From contig JAUCBJ010001419.1 of assembly GCA_032718475.1 (NCBI GenBank), positions 1-22,006 on the forward strand: a DNA stretch of 22,006 nucleotides. The letters run 5' to 3'. Under the pieces are notes generated by a model, which saw nothing but the letters and a program-made list of their open reading frames with translations, was not told the origin of the DNA and did no database searches. The position numbers and the translations under genes are program-made. The DNA comes from Nemertoderma westbladi (taxonomy: Eukaryota > Xenacoelomorpha > Nemertodermatida > Nemertodermatidae). This document shows positions 15,705 to 22,006 of the stretch, piece after piece (within the stretch, counting starts at the first letter, position 1; each line of letters opens with the position of its first letter).

Positions 15705-17170
15705 TAGGGTAAGATACCCCAATTCCGGACATTGCAAATTCCGGACAACCTACTCAAATTCCGGACAAACCACTTATTCAATACAAATTATACCACGAAA
15801 ATTAAGAATTTTGCGGTTTTTCTGTAACCTGTCTGTCTGTACTGCATTGGATTACTTTTATTACCGAATTGAGTAGTATATACTGATATAGACTAGGCCT
15901 AAATATGTAAGGGGCCCTCAGAATAGGATAGTCAGTTACATAAGGCCGGACTTTGGCTATACAGCTATTGCTATAGTACCGTAATATAATACAGTAATAG
16001 TATATATATGTAAATGTAATAATATGTATATATAAACGTATGTATATCTGTATATTGTATGTATGTATGTAATGTATGTATATATAAATGTATGTAATAT
16101 ATATATATATGTAGGCCTAATATAATACCGTATATATTTTTATTATATATATATATATTATAATTACATTATTATATTAATAATTATATTAATAATAATA
16201 ATATATATTTATAATATATATAATATAAATAAATATACTTAAATATACGATGTATATATGTTTCCTACCTACTCTACATGTATAATAAATAAATAGATAC
16301 ATGTACAAAAATACTTACAATAACAATAGGCCTATTCATCAGTCACCTCCCTGCTCTAAATTTGTCCCTTAAGTACAATTTTATTGGTAAATGTGAGACA
16401 AGAAGGGAACCCGAAGTCTTTTCTCTCTTGGCAGCTTGGCTCTTACCAAAAGGCAGGGAAGGGAGGGGGACACTCCGCTCTAATGAGTTTGTGTGCTGAA
16501 TAATATTCCACCCAGAATGAGTCCTGGACTTCTGTGACAGTGTAATTGGGGATCTGGCGTTTTACTGTGATTGAAAGATTTACTGCATAGAAATGGATAG
16601 ACAGAAAAACGAACAGACAGACCGACAAACGAACAGACAGACAAATGGCAGGTTGGTTTATACAAATTATTGACATTAACTAATTGTCTTTGCTTAGAAA
16701 TTCAAAACAAAAAAAAGTTGTGCAAATCGGAAAATTGTATGAATTCAGACTTTCATGAACTAGTGTTTTTAAGTTGTGGGAAGACAGACAAACAGACAGG
16801 TAGACCACTGAACAGACCCCCACCCCACCCCCGGACAACATGGTAGCATGGTGATACATGTATTCGGGTCTTAGGCACCTTTCTATAATGTAAACTATAG
16901 ATTTGTAGAGCAAACAGACATAGGAAGAGACAAATTTATACTCTGTCCGGAAATTGGACACCTGCCCAAATACCGGACAACTCAATCTTGTAAAAAAAAG
17001 TGCCCATTTGCGCCCATTAGATGGCGCTGGGCTCTCAATGTTAAGATTTTATTTTGATGTAGGATAATGTCCTGTACTGTTAGAATCATCTTTTGATTGG
17101 ATGAAACTATGGTTGAGCTACAATAGAGAGAAATTCGAAATTCTGTCCGGAATTGGGGTATCCTACCCTA
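15705..17170. mobile_element. 1.47-kb non-autonomous element with 27-bp terminal inverted repeats
   Basis: The left end TAGGGTAAGATACCCCAATT continues to CCGGACA; the right end (minus strand) is TAGGGTAGGATACCCCAATT with the same continuation, one mismatch in 27. GTAG flanks both sides, and a TA duplication is also possible. Subterminal ATTCCGGACA-type boxes recur: several in 15722-15768 and again at about 16945-16980. The interior is AT-rich simple sequence and GACA-rich stretches with no transposase. It begins 190 bp upstream of the PDK ATG. Confidence 0.85.
15960..16310. repeat. AT/TATG-rich simple sequence
   Basis: Imperfect runs of ATATAT, TATGTATG and AATAAT fill the centre of the terminal-inverted-repeat element. 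Confidence 0.85.
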
Positions 17171-17933
17171 GTAGTAGTACCGGTAGTAGATTATAGCAAA
17201 GTCTGTAACAGTTTAAACAAAGCTTTAATTGCAGAATTGAGAAACTTTGACGCCACGCTACTAAATAACGCTATCATTGATGCCTATGAAACTTAAACGT
17301 ATCGATAGGTTCGTTACCAATAGAGTGCATGGGTAATTAAAGCTCCACTACCAGTACCAGTACTGACAAATGAGGCATTATTGCAATAATGTTTTGATCT
17401 CACATAATATTCACATTCAGTAGGAGTCCACTGTGCATAATATATATGTCAGATGACAGCAGTCACATAGTTCTGTAGTTTACACAGGCAGGCAGGCAGG
17501 ACGAACATAACTAAAGATTGTTGGACGTATAAGAAACGCCTCTGCACCAGCCAATCACAGCGAACTTCTGCCCTGGGAAATTCCTTTTCTTTTCGAAATA
17601 AAAATCGAGTGCAATGTGATTGGTTATAAAAAGAGGAGGAATTCGGATTGGCACGCTCAATGGTTGGTTGGCTAGGTAGGATGGTATTTTCCAAGAACTT
17701 TCAATAATGACGTTGGCAGTGGCAGTTGTTTGGTATTACAACACTAGTGGATGGATGATGCAATGTATCCACCGCCCATATTTGTACTGTAATACAGTAT
17801 GGGTTATGGTATGGCCCTATCAGCCTATGGTAGCACAATACCTACAAAATGTAGTAAAACCATGAGTACGGTGGCTGAATCAGGCCAAAATAAAACTTAT
17901 TTCCCTCGTCAGAAAATCAAATAAAACATACCA
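17171..17933. other. Intergenic DNA between the TIR element and the LINE
   Basis: No gene supported. Short GGCAGGCAGGCAGG and TACCGGTA motifs; the 81-codon minus frame at 17449-17694 has no motif. Confidence 0.55.
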
Positions 17934-18697
17934 TAGTAGTAGTAGTAGTTTATTGACATTATTCATGACAATTTAGTTGCTGTATGCTATTTAGTTGCTG
18001 TATTTACTGTATGTATATACAAATTAATGTCCATTTAACAATTAACAAATTAATGATACTTTAAAAAATATAATAAAGAACATAGACACACAACTACAAA
18101 AATTAAATCTTCGCAGTACCGTAAAATATACTGTATAAATTTCCAAAACCGCGCTTACATATTTACATAAATTTGTCATACAGTAGGTGTTTTCAAAAAC
18201 AAATCATTGATATCTGCCACGTTTATATTAAATTTAACTCTGAGTTCTGTTGAAAGTTTACATTGTAGTAGAACATGTATTTCGTCTTCTACCGAGCTCC
18301 CATCGCATCTCGGCATACCCTATCACACCTAGGCGTTCTACTCCACCGGCCTCTCTACTCTCAAACTATGGGAGCTCAGTCGAATTCGGGATACCGAGAG
18401 TCTAAGGTAGTCTGGAATATATTCATGTTGTAAATGATATAAACGAAATTTATTTAGAGTGGGGTTAATTACAGAACGATATAATACAAACTTAGACGCT
18501 GAATCTGGTTTACTTAAAATAGTCCTACAAACATCTGTACATTGTTTGTACATACCATACGGGTTGTGAATGTCATACAGGCCTAACCACTTTTTCTCAT
18601 TTGATTTAAAATCATATAAATTCGATTTTCTGTCGTCACTTATTCTATAATAAAAAATCCGGATGTAAGTAAATTGTAGGCCTACTTCCCAACCGTC
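17934..18697 (-). pseudogene. CR1/Jockey-type LINE, 3' end
   Basis: The minus strand has an open stretch from about 18690: WEVGLQFTYIRIFYYRISDD, KKWLGLYDIHNPYG, CRTILSKPDSASKFVLYRSV, ending SRIRLSSHSLRVERP and a stop. A few bases later in another frame comes MPRCDGSSVEDEIHVLLQC, the C-terminal cysteine/VEDExHxLLxC motif common in these LINEs, then the ORF end. The 3' UTR ends with AATAAA (17954-17949) directly followed by a (CTA)n tail rather than poly(A). 5' truncated and frameshifted. Confidence 0.75.
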
Positions 18698-18798
18698 CTA
18701 CCAGCCAGCCACCAGCTGCCCGGTTAGACAAATTAGCCTACGGCTCTGTACCAACATACTACACTTTATTACCACATAATATTCTGCTGTATTGTTGG

Positions 18799-19062
18799 CA
18801 GATAGGGGTGGAAACTGGACGCAATAAAAATTCATCCCTCTCCAGGGGAAATTGGATGCAAATAACAGATGATTACTCTCAAAAATAAAACTGTAACCTG
18901 TTCTATTGTGTTTAGTTTATTGTTTTGGTTAAAATATCGTGCCACTGTAACCTGCTCCTTTCCCTAAATTGAGAATTTAACATTGAGGCGGGATATTAAT
19001 TCGCCAAGGCGGGTTTTGCGTCGAGTCCCCCCCCCCCCCCCCACCCCCCTCCCTCTTGTCTC
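18799..19062 (+). mobile_element. hAT-like MITE, copy C
   Basis: 264 bp: CAGATAGGGGTGGAAACTGG at the left and GCGTCGAGT + C run + CTTGTCTC at the right. Flanks ATTGTTGG and AATATTGG agree at 6 of 8 bases, so it is probably an older insertion. The left G run is short (interrupted by T) while the right C run is long. Confidence 0.85.
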
Positions 19063-19070
19063 AATATTGG

Positions 19071-20082
19071 ACTATACTACCCAAAAGACAACTTAACACC
19101 ACTGGTTGGCTTAACCAAACTCTACTACTGGAACTGGACTATTTCTTGGAAATATGACTTATTTACCTAAGAAATGTGGTTTTATACTGAATGATTTTTA
19201 CTCCTTATAGATTGAGCAAGGCTGTTTTATATGATTTTTACAACTCGTATGGTACGTATAGTGTGGTTTTATAAGGCCTCTTTCACAATATCAAGTCAAA
19301 AGAAAAAACGCAATTTTCCTGTTCAATAAAAGTGGATTAGGTGGGTGAGTAAGTGTCAGGGGCTAGTGGCTGAACTGGTTAGCGCTACTGATGAGGCCTG
19401 TGGGGCGAGCCACGAAGTGAGTGAGCCTTAGCGTAGGGGTACCATTAATCAACCTGTCGTTCTGTCGCGTTTTTTTTTCAGTATTTTATTTTAAACGTTA
19501 ATAACTCGGCCAATCCTTGATGAAATCTATCCAAACTTGGTACACATGTTGTTTGGCAAAAGTTTGAAAATTTTCCAAGTAGAATTTGCGTGGGGTCTTC
19601 GTGCAGCATCAGTGTAACTGTTATTGCAGTTATAATAAATTTATTTATCCAAATTTAAAATGCGTTAAATTATTATTACTGTAGGATAAATCAGCTGGGT
19701 TTCTTGACAAATTTTGCAATACATTGGGGTTGTCTGCATGTACCATGTGTACCGGTACTGTCAGGCTGTACTCAATCCCTGAATCGAGAATCCTGCAATC
19801 AGTCAATACTGCAATACTGGTCAGCCGGTACCATACACTGCAGACATGCCATATCATGTAATCTAATTAACCCCGGCAACCCTTGCGGTGATTAAAGTTT
19901 AGGCCTAATTAGCCCAGTACCGGCACCGGTAATAATAATATAATAGTTTAGATAGTTACCGCTACCGGTAATCATTCAGTCATTGCTGCATTGGCACGGT
20001 ACACCGTATTGCTGTACTGCCGTTGTAGTGCGCACCGTAGGTACCACCCATGGCCTACTACACACAGGCCATGACAAGGACT
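19071..20082. other. Intergenic DNA
   Basis: Holds the weak tRNA-like head (19366) and, near 19588, CGTGGGGTCTTCGTGCAGCA, which matches 7235-7254 at 18 of 20 and marks a dispersed repeat. From 19740 to 20060 ACCGGTA/GGTACC palindromes are dense. No gene is seen. Confidence 0.55.
19366..19440 (+). mobile_element. Possible tRNA-like SINE head, A box only
   Basis: TGGCTGAACTGGTTAGCGC resembles a tRNA D-arm with a full A-box match (TGGCTGAACTG). No B box follows; instead there is GGGGCGAGCCACGAAGTGAG. Weak. Confidence 0.3.
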
Positions 20083-20110
20083 TTGCTGTGAAATTAGCGT
20101 AGGCTGACTG
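20083..20110 (-). repeat. 28-bp repeat, copy 1 (inverted relative to copy 2)
   Basis: Its reverse complement (CAGTCAGCCTACGCTAATTT...) is identical over 28 bp to 21739-21766. Similarity stops sharply on both sides. Confidence 0.9.
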
Positions 20111-20236
20111 TGCTGATTATCAGATTATGGTACTGTGGTACAAGCTATATACTGTTAGGTATACTGCTGTATTGGGGTGGGGTTAGGAATAATCCATTTG
20201 TTTTAGCATTTAATCCCCTTATTTATTATAAAACCA

Positions 20237-20790
20237 TTGGAAATATTCGCAAATGCCGCTCCATTACTGTCTGAAACGCTCCCGACAGTCCGATGTATCT
20301 GGACCCGAGCAGCCGAGTTGCTTCAAGAGGTGATTAACGGGGGAATACTACGCAGTGCTACGGAATTGCTTGTTTGTCACTACGATTCTATTTCGATTCT
20401 TACTACACTCAGACACTGGGAATACGGCGGTCGGTCAGATCGTAATGCGGGCCACTGCCAAGTTCCTCATGCCTCACTCCGGTCACCCACCTTGGAGTGC
20501 GGTGGGAAGAGTCCCACTTACTGACTTACGTCGACGACTGGACGAATCGACGAGGATTGCGATCTGGGTTTAGCGGCGGCCCGGATCCTGGTATCGCCTG
20601 GGGGAAATGGTTGAACGCCGGGCATACTTGTATCGCACTGGATTACGTTCTCTGCGACGTGAAAGTGTGAAGCGAATTCGTTGTCGAATTGGGTCGAAAG
20701 CTGCGGGAATTCTACTGTTCTACGGGAGTAAACCGCAGCGGTCCGGTGACTACGGACGGATACTACTGGGATAAGCAGGTATTTCGATCG
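20237..20790 (+). other. GC-rich block with short open frames, unrecognised
   Basis: About 550 bp of raised GC in AT-rich surroundings. Plus-strand frames at 20237-20524 (95 codons) and 20355-20573 (72 codons) overlap, and a further stop-free stretch (RRAYLYRTGLRSLRRESVKR) lies at about 20576-20773. None is recognised and no single frame spans the block. It could be a decayed coding element or an exon; I cannot decide. Confidence 0.3.
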
Positions 20791-21006
20791 AGTTTCTCGT
20801 ATTCTCGATGCTCGACAGCTCGAGGCGGATAGAGAGTTGGTTGTGTTGGGCGGTGTTGTTCAATTCTATCAAACGTATTAAATAATTGGTAAAATAATAA
20901 AAACACACCAGATAAAGATACTGAGCTTATGGTAAAGAGATAGGCCGAACTTACAATTTCCAAATAGATTGTTCATATAATAAATATATTTTTGGTATTT
21001 GATTTC

Positions 21007-21266
21007 AAGATAGGGGGGGGGGGGGGGGGGGACTGGACGCAATAAAAATTAATCCCTCTCCAGGGGAAATTGGACGCAAATAACAACAGCTGATTACTCT
21101 CAAAAATAAAACTGTAACCTGTTCTATTGTGTTTACTTTATTGTTTTGGTTAAAATAACGTGCCACTGTAACCTGCTCCTTTCCCAAAATTGAGAAATTA
21201 ATATTGAGGCGGGATATTAATTCGCCAAGATGGGATTTGCGTCCAGTCCCACCCCCCTCCTGTCTC
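21007..21266 (+). mobile_element. hAT-like MITE, copy D
   Basis: 260 bp: AAGATA + 18-base G run + ACTGGACGCAA at the left; TTGCGTCCAGTCCC and CCTGTCTC at the right. Flanks TTGATTTC (20999-21006) and TTGATTTT (21267-21274) match at 7 of 8. Here the left G run is long and the right C run short and interrupted, the reverse of copy C. Confidence 0.9.
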
Positions 21267-21388
21267 TTGATTTTACTAAAAAATAGAATACATTGCATTT
21301 TACTGTTATAATTACTGTATTGAATAAAATAATTAATTTATTGTTTATTAAACCGTGCTAAGCACGTTGAACTGGAGCTCTAACAATT

Positions 21389-21584
21389 CCCCACTAGCGG
21401 CAGACAGGAACTGTAAAAGTCTCTGTAGAATTTCTAATTAAGCAATGCTCTTAGGTAACTACTACTAAATTTCAGATGAATCTGATCGTTGGTTCTATAA
21501 TTACAGCTATTTTTAAGTTTCTGTTAATTCGCCCCCTAGCGGCAGACAGGGGAACTGTAGAAGTCTGTCTGTGCGTAGAATTTC
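21389..21584. repeat. Diverged direct repeat, AGCGGCAGACAGG units
   Basis: 21389-21434 and 21532-21584 share CCCC-x-AGCGGCAGACAGG, AACTGTA-AAGTCT and GTAGAATTTC, with small insertions. They are separated by about 100 bp of unrelated AT-rich sequence. Confidence 0.75.
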
Positions 21585-21695
21585 AAAACACAAATAAATA
21601 AAAGCTGCAGGAACTCTAGCGATAATTAATTAATTAATTATTAAATACTGTTTCAATTAAATTACTTACGAAAATCTAGTCATCTTCTTTTAAAT

Positions 21696-22006
21696 ATGGA
21701 CCCTGCATTCATGGAAAATATAATATTTGATAATTCATCAGTCAGCCTACGCTAATTTCACAGCAATCACAGCTGTCCACTCGAATACAACTTCAAAACA
21801 CAAACGCCAACAATAAACTGAAAGCGAATCGAACGTCTTCAGAAGAATCTGTCATTGGGACGAAGAAAAGGAAGCCGAAACCACGGGAATGGACCACAGC
21901 TAAGATTGAATGCTCCCATTGTCAGAGTTCCTGGACCGAAATTGAAACACCAATTGCCGATGGGCTTGATCTCTCAAACCAAAACTTCCTCTGCGGGGTT
22001 TGCGCG
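21696..22006 (+). CDS. Partial open frame with CxxC...CxxC, runs off the right edge
   Basis: From 21734 the frame is open to the window end (91 codons). It contains a basic stretch TKKRKPKPREW followed by IECSHCQSSW and FLCGVC: two CxxC pairs about 25 residues apart, as in a zinc ribbon or similar metal site. No ATG opens this frame. A short upstream frame (MDPAFMENIIFDNSS, ATG at 21696) would join it in phase if 21741-21763 (GTCAGC...TTTCACAG, 23 nt) were removed. No family is recognised. It could be a host gene's 5' part or an element-encoded protein. Confidence 0.4.
21739..21766 (+). repeat. 28-bp repeat, copy 2, inside the right-end open frame
   Basis: Perfect 28-bp match to the reverse complement of 20083-20110. 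It contains the 23-nt GT...AG segment that separates the MDPAF frame from the CxxC frame. Confidence 0.9.

Noticed and set aside
16443-16985. Cysteine/serine-rich minus frames with repeated SVCL
   Set aside because: They arise from GACA-rich degenerate simple sequence inside the terminal-inverted-repeat element.

Overview
The window is AT-rich DNA from an animal, probably an invertebrate. The evidence is spliced GT-AG exons of a mitochondrial kinase gene, tRNA-derived SINEs, CR1/Jockey-type and RTE-like LINE pieces, a Penelope-like element, hAT-type MITEs, minisatellites and long G/C homopolymers. I cannot name the phylum. There are no bacterial-style operons.

One gene dominates. A pyruvate dehydrogenase kinase (PDK) gene runs on the minus strand from an ATG at 15515 to a stop at 3569. 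It has seven recognisable exons: 15515-15365, 12493-12355, 12055-11920, 9208-9046, 7861-7623, 4161-3946 and 3790-3677 with its continuation. Exon phases agree at all six canonical junctions, and no stop interrupts the 386 codons up to the end of the recognisable kinase domain. Total length is 412 or 421 residues, depending on a 27-nt GT-AG segment near the C terminus. Introns are 2871, 299, 2711, 1184, 3461 and 155 nt and are full of repeats.

Layout from left to right: 1-3480 lies downstream of the gene and holds one GC-rich open frame (539-1099) and a cluster of small palindromes (2415-3122). 3488-15515 is the PDK locus. Intron 5 holds MITE copy A, a 57-bp tandem array and a deleted LINE. 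Intron 4 holds a 22-bp minisatellite directly upstream of the exon 5 acceptor and a SINE. Intron 3 holds a SINE, a long inverted-repeat element and a 60-bp minisatellite. Intron 1 holds a Penelope-like element split by a palindromic insertion, and MITE copy B. Upstream of the ATG are a 1.47-kb terminal-inverted-repeat element (15705-17170), a LINE 3' end (17934-18697), MITE copies C and D, a GC-rich block (20237-20790), and at the far right an open frame with two CxxC pairs that runs off the window.

The most unusual observation is that the 60-bp minisatellite at 11432-11967 is a tandem amplification of the exon 3/intron 3 boundary of PDK. Each extra unit carries 48 nt of exon plus the GTTAGT donor, so the real 5' splice site is followed by eight decoy copies. 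The next intron of the same gene has a pyrimidine-rich 22-bp array beside its acceptor. A second strong result is a four-copy, ~260-bp hAT-like MITE family whose terminal repeats contain long G runs and whose 8-bp target duplications are still readable.
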